Shown one piece after another: positions 7,741 through 16,718 of a stretch of DNA of 64,000 bases. The position numbers and the translations under genes were made by a program. Under the pieces are notes generated by a model, which saw only the letters and a program-made list of their open reading frames with translations, was not told where the DNA came from and made no database searches. The DNA comes from Acidovorax sp. T1 (GTDB taxonomy: Bacteria; Pseudomonadota; Gammaproteobacteria; Burkholderiales; Burkholderiaceae_C). Location: positions 124,001-188,000 of the forward strand of contig NZ_CP021648.1 in NCBI RefSeq assembly GCF_002176815.1. The letters run 5' to 3'. The number at the start of each line of letters is the position of its first letter. Positions within the stretch are counted from its first letter, which is position 1.

Positions 7741-10700
7741 GGGGTTCCCTCTTCGGGCTCGCGCAGGTGGCGGACCAGGGTTTCAAAGTCAAAGCGGTCG
7801 GCACTGGCCTGCAGCAGTGCCAGCATGGCAGCGTGGCCCGGCAGTTCGCTGCGGGCGCGCCGCAGTCGCTCGCGCAGTGCGGCGGCCTGGCCGGACCGCG
7901 CCAGCCGGGTCAGGTCTTCGCGCAGTTCGTCGGGCAAGGTGGCCAGGGTGCCGTTCGGGTTCGCGGGGTCGGTGGCGGGCTCGGGGCTAAGCGCCAGCGG
8001 GGTGTTGTCACGCACCCATTCCAGCTGCAGCGCGAGCTCCAGTGCCTGCAGCAGTTCGGACTCGATCACCGGTTTGCCTACAAAGCCCTGGCACTGCTGC
8101 GCCGCCAGCCGGGTGGCCTCGTGCTCGAACAGATTGGCAGACACGAACACGATGGGCAACTCGGACGCCGGACGCAGTTCGCGCAATAGCGTGGCGGTTT
8201 GCCAGCCGTCCAGGTCGTCCATGGTGATATCGAGCAGCACCAGGTCGGGAGGTTCCTGGCGCACGATCTCCAGGCATTCGCGCCCGCTCGCGGCCTCGCG
8301 CACCACAAAACCCAGGGGTACCAGCAGGCCAGCCAGCAATTGGCGCTGCAGGGGCTGGTCGTCCACCACCAACAGCGTGCGCCGCGGCGCCAGGTAGCCA
8401 ATCACGGCGCGCAGCGTGGCCCGGCTGGGCGTGGTCCAGGCCGGGTCCACCGCAATGCTGGGCAGATACAACCGTACGGTGAACGTGCTGCCCTGGCCGG
8501 GGGTGCTGGTCAGCGTGAGCTGACCGCCCATCAGTTCGGTGAGCAGGTGCGTGATGGTGAGGCCCAAACCTGTGCCTGCCTCGCTGGCCCGGCGCCCGGC
8601 GCTGCCCCGCTCAAACGGCACAAAGATGCGTTCCATATCCTGGGGCTCGATGCCGATGCCGGTGTCAATGACTTCGATGCGCGAGACATGCGGGCGAAAG
8701 TCCATGCGCAGCCTCACCTCGCCGCGCTCGGTAAACCGCACCGCGTTGGACAGCAGGTTGATAAGGATCTGCCGCAGCCGCTTGGCGTCGGCACGTATCC
8801 ACCCGGGCATGGTGCCGAGCGTCTCCACCACAAAGTGAAGGCCTTTGGCATGGGCCTGCGGACGGAGCATGGCTTCGATGTTCTCGATCAGCTCGGGCAG
8901 CGGAAGCGGTGCCATGTCCAGCCGCAGACGGCCCGCTTCAATGCGCGCCAGCTCCAGCGACCCATCAATGAGTGCATGCATGTGCTGGCCGCTGTGTTGC
9001 ATGGTGGATAGCATCTCGCGTATCCAGCCTTCGGTATGCGGGTTTTTGAGCAGGATCTGTGTGTAGCCCAGGATGCTGTTGAGCGGCGAACGCAGCTCGT
9101 GCGTCATGCCTGCCACATAGCGTGTCTTGGCTTGGTTGGCCGACTCGGCCCGGTCCTTGGCGGCCTGCAGCTCGGCATCGGTACGTTTGTGGGCCTCGAT
9201 CTCCTGCAGCAGCAGCTGCGTCTGCCGCTCCGATTCATCTTGTGCCATGCGCCGGCTGTCGGTACTTAGCACCACCCACCAGGCACACACGGCGGCCAGC
9301 AGCATCAGCAAAGAGAACACTTTGAGGAATGGCATCTGCAGCACCTGCTCGGACGCCGGGGTTTGCAGGCTCTCCTGCACATACACCACCCCCACCAGAA
9401 ATGCCATCACCGCGCACAGCGACACCATCACCATCAAGTACTGTCCCAGGCGGAAGTTCACCTTGCTGGCCCAGCGCTGCGGCAGCAAAATCATCACCAC
9501 GCTGCGTAACTGGTCGGCCGCGCGCGAGCCGGTCTTGCAGCGGTCGTGGCAGCGCGATTCGAGCGAGCAGCACAGCGAGCAGATGGGCGCGGCATAGGCG
9601 GGGCAGCGCGCCATGTCTTCGGATTCGAACTGGTTCTCACACACGGCGCAGCGCACGATCTCGCCGGGCTGCCACTCATTGCCCGGCGCACGCGCCAGGT
9701 AGTAGCGGCCCTTCGTCAGCCAGGCCAGCAGCGGTGCCAGCGCCATCGACAGCACCAGCGCGATGAAGGGCGAAAAAGCAGCAGCCTCTTCGCCCAGAAG
9801 GCCCGCGTAGGCACCGCAGGCCACCGTGGCAGCCAGCAGCATGGCACCCAGGCCCACGGGGTTGAAGTCATACAGGTGGGCGCGTCGAAATTCGATGCCC
9901 TTGGGGGACAAGCCCAGTGGCTTGTTGATGACCAGATCCGCCACCAGTGCGCCCACCCATGCAATGGCCACGTTGCTGTACACCGCCAGCACTTTCTCCA
10001 GCGCGCCAAACACGCCCAGCGTCATCAGTAGCGTGGCAATCAACACGTTGAACACCAACCACACCACACGCCCCGGGTGGCTGCGCGTGACGCGTGCGAA
10101 AAAGTTGGACCACGCCAGCGAGCCCGCATACGCGTTGGTGAGATTGATCTTGATCTGCGAAATCACCACAAACACCACCGTCACGGCCACGGCCAGCCCT
10201 GGTAAGCCCAAAGCCTGCATGACCTGGTGGAACCCGGCCAGGAACATCTGCGTGGGCTCGGCCGCGCGCTGAGCGTCCACCTCGAACTGAAGTGCGGCGA
10301 ATGCCAGAAAGGCGCCGCCCGCCATCTTGAGCATGCCCATGATGATCCATCCGGGGCCTGCTACCAGCACGGCGCCCCACCAGCGCAGGCGGTTGGCGGG
10401 CGTACGCTCGGGCAAAAAGCGCAAAAAGTCCACCTGCTCGCCTATCTGTACCACCAGCGAAAAGATTACCGCAGCCGCTGCACCGAACATGAGCGGGTCG
10501 AACTGGCTGCTGCCGCTTTTGAGGCCCGAGAGTCCTGCAAAGTCGCGGTACAGCTGCGGTTGGGCCAGCGCAATCCACACAAAAGGCAGCAGCAGCAAGA
10601 ACAGCCACAGCGGCTGCGTCCAAGCCTGCAGGCGCGAGATCAGCGTGATGCCGCGCATGGCCAGAGGCAGGATTACCAGCGACGAGACGATGTAACACCA

Positions 10701-11177
10701 CTCCAGCGGCCAGTCCACCACCATCTGCAGTGCCAGCGCCATGATGGCCGCCTCCAGCGCAAAGAAGATGAAGGTGAACACCGCATAGATCAGCGATGTG
10801 ATGGTGGAGCCCAGGTAGCCAAAGCCCGCTCCACGCGTGAGCAGGTCCATGTCAAGGCCGTAGCGTGCGGCGTAGTAGGCAATGGGCAGGCCGGTCAGAA
10901 AGATCAGCAACCCCACGGTGAGGATCGCCCACATGGCGTTGCTGAAGCCGTAGTTCAGTGCAATCGCTCCACCAATGGCCTCCAGTGCCAGGAACGACAG
11001 CGAACCGAACGCCGTGTTGGCCACGCGCAACTCGCTCCATCGCCGAAAGCTCTTGGGCGTGTAGCGCAGCGCGTAGTCCTCCATGGTCTCGTCGGCCACC
11101 CACGCGTTGTACTCACGTCGGAACCGGAAGATGGTTTGTGGCGCGGGCTGGGCGTCTGGTGGGAGCGGTAGGGCCAT
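7737..11177 (-). CDS. NCS1 permease-histidine kinase-receiver fusion sensor
   Basis: 1,146 residues from ATG 11177; a GTG 40 codons upstream is less likely and neither start has a clear ribosome site. Residues about 30-495 form an NCS1 (cytosine/purine/allantoin type) permease with many membrane helices, beginning EYNAWVADETMEDYALRYTP. Then come eight cysteines (C510, C513, C525, C533, C536, C537, C543, C547), two more membrane segments, a coiled linker, a HisKA domain with H693 (MTHELRSPLNSI), an ATPase domain (GTGLGLTITHLL) and a receiver with D983 (LVLLDITMDD). The architecture suggests a transporter fold turned into a substrate sensor, as in CbrA with a different permease family. It is divergent from urtABCDE-fmdAB-amiE, so amides, urea or related nitrogen compounds are the likely signals (inference). 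Confidence 0.9.
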   Translation of the reverse strand: MALPLPPDAQPAPQTIFRFRREYNAWVADETMEDYALRYTPKSFRRWSELRVANTAFGSLSFLALEAIGGAIALNYGFSNAMWAILTVGLLIFLTGLPIAYYAARYGLDMDLLTRGAGFGYLGSTITSLIYAVFTFIFFALEAAIMALALQMVVDWPLEWCYIVSSLVILPLAMRGITLISRLQAWTQPLWLFLLLLPFVWIALAQPQLYRDFAGLSGLKSGSSQFDPLMFGAAAAVIFSLVVQIGEQVDFLRFLPERTPANRLRWWGAVLVAGPGWIIMGMLKMAGGAFLAFAALQFEVDAQRAAEPTQMFLAGFHQVMQALGLPGLAVAVTVVFVVISQIKINLTNAYAGSLAWSNFFARVTRSHPGRVVWLVFNVLIATLLMTLGVFGALEKVLAVYSNVAIAWVGALVADLVINKPLGLSPKGIEFRRAHLYDFNPVGLGAMLLAATVACGAYAGLLGEEAAAFSPFIALVLSMALAPLLAWLTKGRYYLARAPGNEWQPGEIVRCAVCENQFESEDMARCPAYAAPICSLCCSLESRCHDRCKTGSRAADQLRSVVMILLPQRWASKVNFRLGQYLMVMVSLCAVMAFLVGVVYVQESLQTPASEQVLQMPFLKVFSLLMLLAAVCAWWVVLSTDSRRMAQDESERQTQLLLQEIEAHKRTDAELQAAKDRAESANQAKTRYVAGMTHELRSPLNSILGYTQILLKNPHTEGWIREMLSTMQHSGQHMHALIDGSLELARIEAGRLRLDMAPLPLPELIENIEAMLRPQAHAKGLHFVVETLGTMPGWIRADAKRLRQILINLLSNAVRFTERGEVRLRMDFRPHVSRIEVIDTGIGIEPQDMERIFVPFERGSAGRRASEAGTGLGLTITHLLTELMGGQLTLTSTPGQGSTFTVRLYLPSIAVDPAWTTPSRATLRAVIGYLAPRRTLLVVDDQPLQRQLLAGLLVPLGFVVREAASGRECLEIVRQEPPDLVLLDITMDDLDGWQTATLLRELRPASELPIVFVSANLFEHEATRLAAQQCQGFVGKPVIESELLQALELALQLEWVRDNTPLALSPEPATDPANPNGTLATLPDELREDLTRLARSGQAAALRERLRRARSELPGHAAMLALLQASADRFDFETLVRHLREPEEGTP

Positions 11178-11437
11178 GCGCAGGCTGCAAGCAAGAAGCG
11201 TTCTAGGTGTGCACCTCGTTGGTGCGTTTTCGAGTGCGCAGGGGGCAAGGCGCGTGAAGGCCGCAGACACAGCGTGGGCAGGGCGTGCGCAAGACACGCG
11301 AAGCGATGCATACGCAGGCCTACGTTAATTGACGTATGGGCGCATTCAAGGGTTGTCCCTAACCTTCATTCCACAGCGCAACCAACCCGCTTTCGTCCCG
11401 TCCCTTCATTCACCCCGATCCTGCAAGGAGCGTCTTC
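11178..11437. promoter_or_regulatory. Divergent control region of the amide island
   Basis: The 260 bases separate the sensor gene from urtA. They contain TACGT-N6-ACGTA at 11321-11336, a dyad of the size bound by LuxR-type regulators, and AAGGAG at 11424-11429 before urtA. I find no sigma-54 promoter motif here, unlike the torF-glnK-amtB operon. Confidence 0.5.
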
Positions 11438-12703
11438 ATGAGCCACCCCTCCGACCCCCGCCTCAGCAATCCCGTTGAAGCCGAACCCGGCCGCCGTCGC
11501 ATCCTGCAGGCGATCGGTGCTGCCTCTGTGGCGGGCCTTCCCGCCTGGTCGTTTGGCCAGCCAACGGCCCAGGTCAACACCACCAAGTTGGCCATTACCG
11601 ACACGGAAGTCACAGTGGGCCAGCTTCACTCGGCCACAGGCACCATGGCGATTTCCGAAACGGGCTCCATCCAGGCGGAGCAATTGGCCATTGATCAGAT
11701 CAATGCCATGGGCGGCGTACTAGGCCGCAAGATCAAGGTCATCAAGGAAGATGGCGCCTCCGACTGGCCCACGTTTGCTGAGAAGTCCAAGAAGCTGCTT
11801 ATCAATGACCGCTGTGCGGCCGTGTTTGGCTGCTGGACCAGCGCCTCGCGCAAGGCCGTGTTGCCTGTGTTTGAGAAGGAAAACGGTCTGCTTTACTACC
11901 CCACGTTTTATGAAGGCCTGGAGCAATCCAAGAACGTGATCTACACCGGCCAGGAAGCCACGCAGCAGATTCTGTACAGCCTGGAATGGGCCAAGACCGA
12001 GAAGAAGGCCAAAAGCTTCTTCCTCATTGGCTCCGATTACATCTGGCCTCGTACCTCGATGAAGATTGCGCGCAAGCACATCGAAAACTTCCAGAAGGGC
12101 AAGGTAGTAGGCGAGGAGTACTACCCGCTGGGCAGCACCAACTTCGGATCGTTGATGAACAAGATCAAGGTGCAAAAGCCCGACTGCCTGTTTGTGGCGG
12201 TGGTGGGCGGCTCTAACGTGGCTTTCTACAAGGCGCTGAAGGCGGCGGGCATCACGGGCGACAAGCAACTGCTCGTGACGCTGTCGGTGACCGAGGATGA
12301 GATGACCGGTGTGGGCGGAGAGAATTTCACGGGCTTTTATTCGTCGATGAAGTACTTCCAGTCGCTCGATAACGAAAACAACAAGAAGTTTGTGGCGGCC
12401 TTCAAGGCCAAGTACGGCAAGGATGCCGTGATTGGCGACGTAACCCAGGCCGGGTACCTGGGCCCCTGGTTATGGAAGGCCGCGGTCGAAAAAGCCAAGA
12501 GCTTTGATGTGGACAAGGTGGTGGCCGCATCGCCAGGCATTGAGCTGACCACCGCGCCCGAGGGCTATGTGAAGCTGGACGCCAACCACCACCTGTGGAG
12601 CAAGTCTCGCATTGCCATGGGCATGCCGGACGCTTCTTTCAAAGTGGTGTCCGAGTCGCCGCAACTGATCAAGCCCGATCCGTTCCCGAAGGGATATCAG
12701 TAA
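11438..12703 (+). CDS. urtA: Urea/short-chain amide ABC transporter substrate-binding protein
   Basis: 421 residues. The N-terminus has a twin-arginine-like signal (GRRRILQAIGAASVAG), so export folded through Tat is possible. The mature protein is of the UrtA/FmdD type (VGQLHSATGTMAISETG, FGCWTSASRKAVLPVFEKEN, LLYYPTFYEG, ending in KPDPFPKGYQ). The AAGGAG ribosome site is well placed. It opens an eight-gene operon with four other transporter subunits, a formamidase, an FmdB protein and an amidase. In Methylophilus the homologous fmd proteins import short amides and urea; here the linked amidases make amides the likelier ligand, with urea not excluded. Confidence 0.92.
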   Translation: MSHPSDPRLSNPVEAEPGRRRILQAIGAASVAGLPAWSFGQPTAQVNTTKLAITDTEVTVGQLHSATGTMAISETGSIQAEQLAIDQINAMGGVLGRKIKVIKEDGASDWPTFAEKSKKLLINDRCAAVFGCWTSASRKAVLPVFEKENGLLYYPTFYEGLEQSKNVIYTGQEATQQILYSLEWAKTEKKAKSFFLIGSDYIWPRTSMKIARKHIENFQKGKVVGEEYYPLGSTNFGSLMNKIKVQKPDCLFVAVVGGSNVAFYKALKAAGITGDKQLLVTLSVTEDEMTGVGGENFTGFYSSMKYFQSLDNENNKKFVAAFKAKYGKDAVIGDVTQAGYLGPWLWKAAVEKAKSFDVDKVVAASPGIELTTAPEGYVKLDANHHLWSKSRIAMGMPDASFKVVSESPQLIKPDPFPKGYQ

Positions 12704-12754
12704 TCGTCCCCTGAGCGGCTGGGCCGCTTCATCCCTCTCTCGCCGTGCGGGAGG

Positions 12755-12791
12755 GGGTGACGCCCACGCAAGGGGATGCCCCGTGTCACCC
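12755..12791 (+). promoter_or_regulatory. Stem-loop between urtA and urtB
   Basis: GGGTGAC (12755-12761) and GTCACCC (12785-12791) pair, and GGGG/CCCC inside can extend the stem. No T-run follows, so it is more likely to protect or attenuate the mRNA, keeping the binding protein above the membrane subunits, than to end transcription fully. Confidence 0.45.
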
Positions 12792-12832
12792 GCCGTCCAT
12801 TTTCTATCGCCGCGCCAAGCAGGAGCTGCATC

Positions 12833-13747
12833 ATGACTTTTTCCGAAATGCTCAACATTGGCCTGATGCAGGGCTTTGCAGGCTTGAGCCTCTTTGCCGT
12901 GCTGCTGCTCATGGGGCTGGGCTTGGCCATCATCTTTGGGCAGATGGGTGTGATCAACATGGCCCATGGCGAGTTCATGACCATTGGGGCTTACACCATC
13001 TATCTGGGCTCCACCTTGGCGGCCAACCATGCGCCGCAGATGATTTCGTATTACTTCCCGCTGGCGATCGTGGCGGCCTTCGGCTTTGCGTTTGCGGCGG
13101 GCTGGCTGGTGGAATGGGGGCTGATTCGCCACCTCTACAAGCGCCCGCTCGACACCCTGCTGGCCACCTGGGGCATCAGTCTGGCCTTGCAGCAATCGTT
13201 CCGCACCTTCATCGGCCCCAAGGAGGTCAGCCCCACCTTGCCCGACTGGCTGCTGGGTTCGTGGGCGCCTGCCGAGGGGCTGGACATTCCGATCAACGGC
13301 CTCTTTGTGCTGGCGCTGACGGCGGTGGTGACTGGCGGTGTGCTGCTGGCCATGCACAAAAGCCGCTGGGGCCTGCGTGTGCGCGCCACGGTGAGCAACC
13401 GCGTCATGGCCAACGCGATCGGCATCGACACCAAGAAGACCGATCGCCTCACCTTTGCCATCGGCTGCGGCATTGCAGGCGTGGCAGGGGCTGCCTTCAC
13501 CACCATCGGGTCCACCGGCCCCACATCGGGCTCCCTCTACATCGTGGATGCCTTCCTGGTAGTGACCTTTGGTGGCGCGGCCAGTCTGTTGGGCACGGTG
13601 GTGTCGGCCTTCGGCATTGCGCAGACGCAGTCCATCACCGAGTTCTTCCTGGCGGGCTCCATGGCCAAGATGATTACGCTCTCGTTGATCGTGCTGATCC
13701 TCATGGTGCGGCCACAGGGGCTATTCGCTTCGAAGGTGCGGCGATGA
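12833..13747 (+). CDS. urtB: Urea/amide ABC transporter permease UrtB
   Basis: 304-residue inner-membrane permease of the LivH class. ATG at 12833 is preferred because AGGAG lies eight bases upstream; an in-frame ATG 57 bases earlier lacks one. Family signatures: GLGLAIIFGQMGVINMAHGE near residue 35, GWLVEWGLIRHLYKRPLDT, ATWGISLALQQ and TFGGAASLLGTV. Pairs with UrtC to form the channel. The gene lies 129 bases after urtA, with a stem-loop in the gap. Confidence 0.92.
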   Translation: MTFSEMLNIGLMQGFAGLSLFAVLLLMGLGLAIIFGQMGVINMAHGEFMTIGAYTIYLGSTLAANHAPQMISYYFPLAIVAAFGFAFAAGWLVEWGLIRHLYKRPLDTLLATWGISLALQQSFRTFIGPKEVSPTLPDWLLGSWAPAEGLDIPINGLFVLALTAVVTGGVLLAMHKSRWGLRVRATVSNRVMANAIGIDTKKTDRLTFAIGCGIAGVAGAAFTTIGSTGPTSGSLYIVDAFLVVTFGGAASLLGTVVSAFGIAQTQSITEFFLAGSMAKMITLSLIVLILMVRPQGLFASKVRR

Positions 13748-13793
13748 GCAATGTGCATCGGCCAAATCAATCCGAGTTCACAGGAGTTTTTCC

Positions 13794-15005
13794 ATGAATG
13801 CGCTCAAAGCCTGGATCCTGCGCTACCAGCTTGCCAGCCTGGTGCTGCTCACCGTTCTTTTAGCCGTGGTGTTGCCGCTCGCACTCGATATTTTTCGTCT
13901 GAACCTGGTGGGCAAATACCTGACCTACGCTTTCGTGGCCATTGGCCTGGTGATGGTGTGGGGCTACGGTGGCGTGTTGAGCCTGGGACAAGGTGTGTTC
14001 TTTGGCCTCGGGGGCTATGCCATGGCCATGTTCCTCAAGTTGGAAGCATCGGACCCCGTCAGTACCAAGATCCAGTCCACACCTGGCATTCCCGACTTCA
14101 TGGATTGGAATCAGATCACTGAACTGCCCAACTTCTGGATTCCCTTCAAAAGCTTGCCGTTTTCGCTGGCAGCGGTCATCGTGGTGCCCACGCTGCTGGC
14201 TTGGGTTATCAGCTTTGCGATGTTCAAGCGACGCGTCGGCGGTGTGTATTTCGCCATCATTACGCAGGCTGTGGCGCTGATTCTCACTGTGCTCATCATC
14301 GGACAGCAGGGCTACACCGGCGGCGTGAACGGCATGACCGACCTCAAGACCCTTTGGGGCTGGGACACGCGCACCGACAGTGCCAAGTACATCCTTTATT
14401 ACGTGTGTGTGGCCCTGCTCATCGCGTCCATTGTGTTGTGCCGCTGGATACAGACCGGCAAGGTCGGGACGCTGCTGCTGGCCATGCGTGACAAGGAAGA
14501 CCGCGTGCGCTTTTCGGGTTACGACGTGGCCAACTTCAAGGTATTCACCTTCTGTCTGGCGGCGGCACTGTCGGGTATTGGCGGCGCGATGTTCTCGCTG
14601 CAGGTGGGCTTCATGTCGCCCAGTTTCGTGGGCATCGTGCCGTCCATTGAGATGGTGATCTATGCCGCCGTGGGCGGGCGCATGAGCCTAGTGGGCGCTG
14701 TGTATGGCACCTTGCTTGTGAACGCAGGCAAGACGTATTTTTCCGAGAGTTTTCCCGAGTTGTGGTTGTTCCTCATGGCCGGTCTTTTCATCGGCGTGAC
14801 CATGGCCTTCCCCATGGGGCTGGCCGGTCTGTGGGAGAGCCATGTGGTGCCCTGGTGGAAGGGTCGCCGCGAGGCGTTGCGCCAGGCGTCCGCGAAAGGC
14901 ATGCCACCCGTAGCGCGCCCGCCCGTGGATGGGGGGCCAGCGGTGGCGTCGTCGACCGCGCCCTCTGATGTGTTACCTGACGGTGTGAGCCGCCAGGGCA
15001 TCTGA
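13794..15005 (+). CDS. urtC: Urea/amide ABC transporter permease UrtC
   Basis: 403 residues, LivM class, about ten membrane segments. Motifs: MVWGYGGVLSLGQGVFFGLG near residue 50, GYTGGVNGMTDL, VRFSGYDVANFKVFTF and AVGGRMSLVGAVYGTLLVN. AGGAG precedes the ATG. The last 55 residues or so (after WESHVVPWWKG) are a hydrophilic Ala/Pro/Ser-rich cytoplasmic tail. Forms the membrane channel with UrtB. Confidence 0.92.
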   Translation: MNALKAWILRYQLASLVLLTVLLAVVLPLALDIFRLNLVGKYLTYAFVAIGLVMVWGYGGVLSLGQGVFFGLGGYAMAMFLKLEASDPVSTKIQSTPGIPDFMDWNQITELPNFWIPFKSLPFSLAAVIVVPTLLAWVISFAMFKRRVGGVYFAIITQAVALILTVLIIGQQGYTGGVNGMTDLKTLWGWDTRTDSAKYILYYVCVALLIASIVLCRWIQTGKVGTLLLAMRDKEDRVRFSGYDVANFKVFTFCLAAALSGIGGAMFSLQVGFMSPSFVGIVPSIEMVIYAAVGGRMSLVGAVYGTLLVNAGKTYFSESFPELWLFLMAGLFIGVTMAFPMGLAGLWESHVVPWWKGRREALRQASAKGMPPVARPPVDGGPAVASSTAPSDVLPDGVSRQGI

Positions 15006-15024
15006 AACCACCGGAGTACCCTTC

Positions 15025-15768
15025 ATGAGCAATACCGACTTCACCCTGGCCGTGGAAGACCTTACCGTGTCGTTCGACGGCTTCAAGGCCATCGACGCCC
15101 TCACGCTGTACATCGACAGGAACGAGCTGCGCGTGATCATCGGCCCCAACGGCGCGGGCAAGACCACCCTGCTGGACCTGATCTGCGGCAAGACGCGCGC
15201 CACGGGCGGCAGCATCAAGTTCAAGAACGAGGAGCTCACGCGCATGGCCGAGCACAAGCGCGTGCGGCTGGGCATCGGCCGCAAGTTCCAGACGCCCTCC
15301 ATCTACGAGAACCTGTCGGTTTTCCAGAACCTGGAGGTGTCTTACCCCGCAGGCCGCTCGGTGTTAGGGGCGCTGGCCTTCAAGTGCACCGACGAGGTCA
15401 AGGCGCGCGTGCAGGTGGTGGCCGAGGACATTGGCCTGGGCGACAAACTCGACACCGAAGCGGGGCTGCTCAGCCATGGGCAAAAGCAGTGGCTGGAGAT
15501 CGGCATGCTGCTCATGCAGGAGCCCGAGCTGCTCATGCTCGACGAGCCCATCGCCGGGATGAGCGCACGCGAGCGCGAGCTCACGGCCGACCTTTTGCAG
15601 CGCATCTGCAAGAACCGCGCGGTGATCGTGATCGAGCATGACATGGACTTCGTCAAGCGCATTGCCCACAAGGTCACGGTGATGCACCAGGGAAAGATCC
15701 TGGCCGAGGGCCCTATGGAGAAGGTGCAGTCCGATCCCCGGGTCATCGAGGTGTATCTGGGCCACTGA
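15025..15768 (+). CDS. urtD: Urea/amide ABC transporter ATP-binding protein UrtD
   Basis: 247 residues. Walker A GPNGAGKTT near residue 40, signature LSHGQKQWLEIG, Walker B LLMLDEPIAG, switch histidine in VIVIEHDMDFVKRIA. LivG-class ATPase that pairs with UrtE to power the importer. It starts 20 bases after urtC. The RKFQTPSIYENLSVFQNLEV segment is typical of UrtD. Confidence 0.93.
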   Translation: MSNTDFTLAVEDLTVSFDGFKAIDALTLYIDRNELRVIIGPNGAGKTTLLDLICGKTRATGGSIKFKNEELTRMAEHKRVRLGIGRKFQTPSIYENLSVFQNLEVSYPAGRSVLGALAFKCTDEVKARVQVVAEDIGLGDKLDTEAGLLSHGQKQWLEIGMLLMQEPELLMLDEPIAGMSARERELTADLLQRICKNRAVIVIEHDMDFVKRIAHKVTVMHQGKILAEGPMEKVQSDPRVIEVYLGH

Positions 15769-15808
15769 GCTCGCCCACTACAACGCATACCACCACAGGA
15801 GCGCCAGC

Positions 15809-16498
15809 ATGTTGGAAGTCAAGGATCTGTTCGTGGCCTACGGCCAGAGCGAAGCGCTGCACGGCATCACCTTCGAGGGCCGCGAGAACGAAACCGTGGC
15901 CATCATGGGCCGCAACGGCATGGGCAAGACCACGCTGTTCAAGAGCCTCATGGGCGTCATGCCCGTCAAGAGCGGCCACATCACCGTGGCAGGCCAGGAA
16001 GTGACCCGGGACGAGAGCTTTCGCCGGGTGGCCAAGGGCATCGCCTATGTGCCCCAGGGGCGCATGATCTTCCCCACGCTTTCGGTGGAAGAGAACATCC
16101 AGACCGGACTGGAAAACTCCAGGACACGCCAGATACCCGACGACATCTACGCCCTGTTCCCGGTGCTGTGGGACATGCGGCGGCGCAAGGGCGGCAACCT
16201 TTCTGGTGGACAGCAGCAGCAGCTGGCCATAGCCCGTGCGCTCGTCACCGACCCGAAGGTGCTGCTGCTCGATGAGCCCACCGAAGGCATCCAGCCCTCG
16301 ATCATCAAGGACATCGCCAAGGCACTCAACGAGATCCGCAAGCTGCGCAAGATCACCATCGTGGTGAGCGAGCAGGTGCTTTCGTTCGCCATGGACGTGG
16401 CCGACCGGCTGTTCGTCATCGAGGGTGGCCGCCTGGTGCATGAAACCGCGCGGGCCGATACCGACCAGGATCGCATCAAGGCGTACCTCTCTGTCTGA
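15809..16498 (+). CDS. urtE: Urea/amide ABC transporter ATP-binding protein UrtE
   Basis: 229 residues, LivF-class ATPase. Walker A GRNGMGKTT, signature LSGGQQQQLAIARAL, Walker B LLLLDEPTEGIQPSI; the last is characteristic of UrtE. AGGAG is present upstream of ATG 15809. It completes the five-subunit importer. The 220 bases that follow hold no gene, only imperfect GC stems and an AGGAG before fmdA. Confidence 0.93.
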   Translation: MLEVKDLFVAYGQSEALHGITFEGRENETVAIMGRNGMGKTTLFKSLMGVMPVKSGHITVAGQEVTRDESFRRVAKGIAYVPQGRMIFPTLSVEENIQTGLENSRTRQIPDDIYALFPVLWDMRRRKGGNLSGGQQQQLAIARALVTDPKVLLLDEPTEGIQPSIIKDIAKALNEIRKLRKITIVVSEQVLSFAMDVADRLFVIEGGRLVHETARADTDQDRIKAYLSV

Positions 16499-16718
16499 AG
16501 GCATGCAACACCGTACTGTGGCGCTGGGCGCCTTCACCGTTCTTCCGCGTTGCTGTGCGCCCTGCGCGGTAGCGGATACGGGCCGTGCGGCTGGGCCGCC
16601 ATCGTTTGGTGGCGCCGGAAAAGGGCGGGCGACAGCCACGGACCCCAGGAGGAACGCGCCGTTTCCTTTGCTTGCTTTCCATTCCACCTTTTTCTCACCA
16701 CCCTTCTAGGAGCACACC

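Noticed and set aside
11178..11297. Upstream extension of the NCS1-kinase by 40 residues from a GTG
   Set aside because: The extension is not hydrophobic or conserved-looking and covers the likely promoter region; ATG 11177 is better placed before the permease start.
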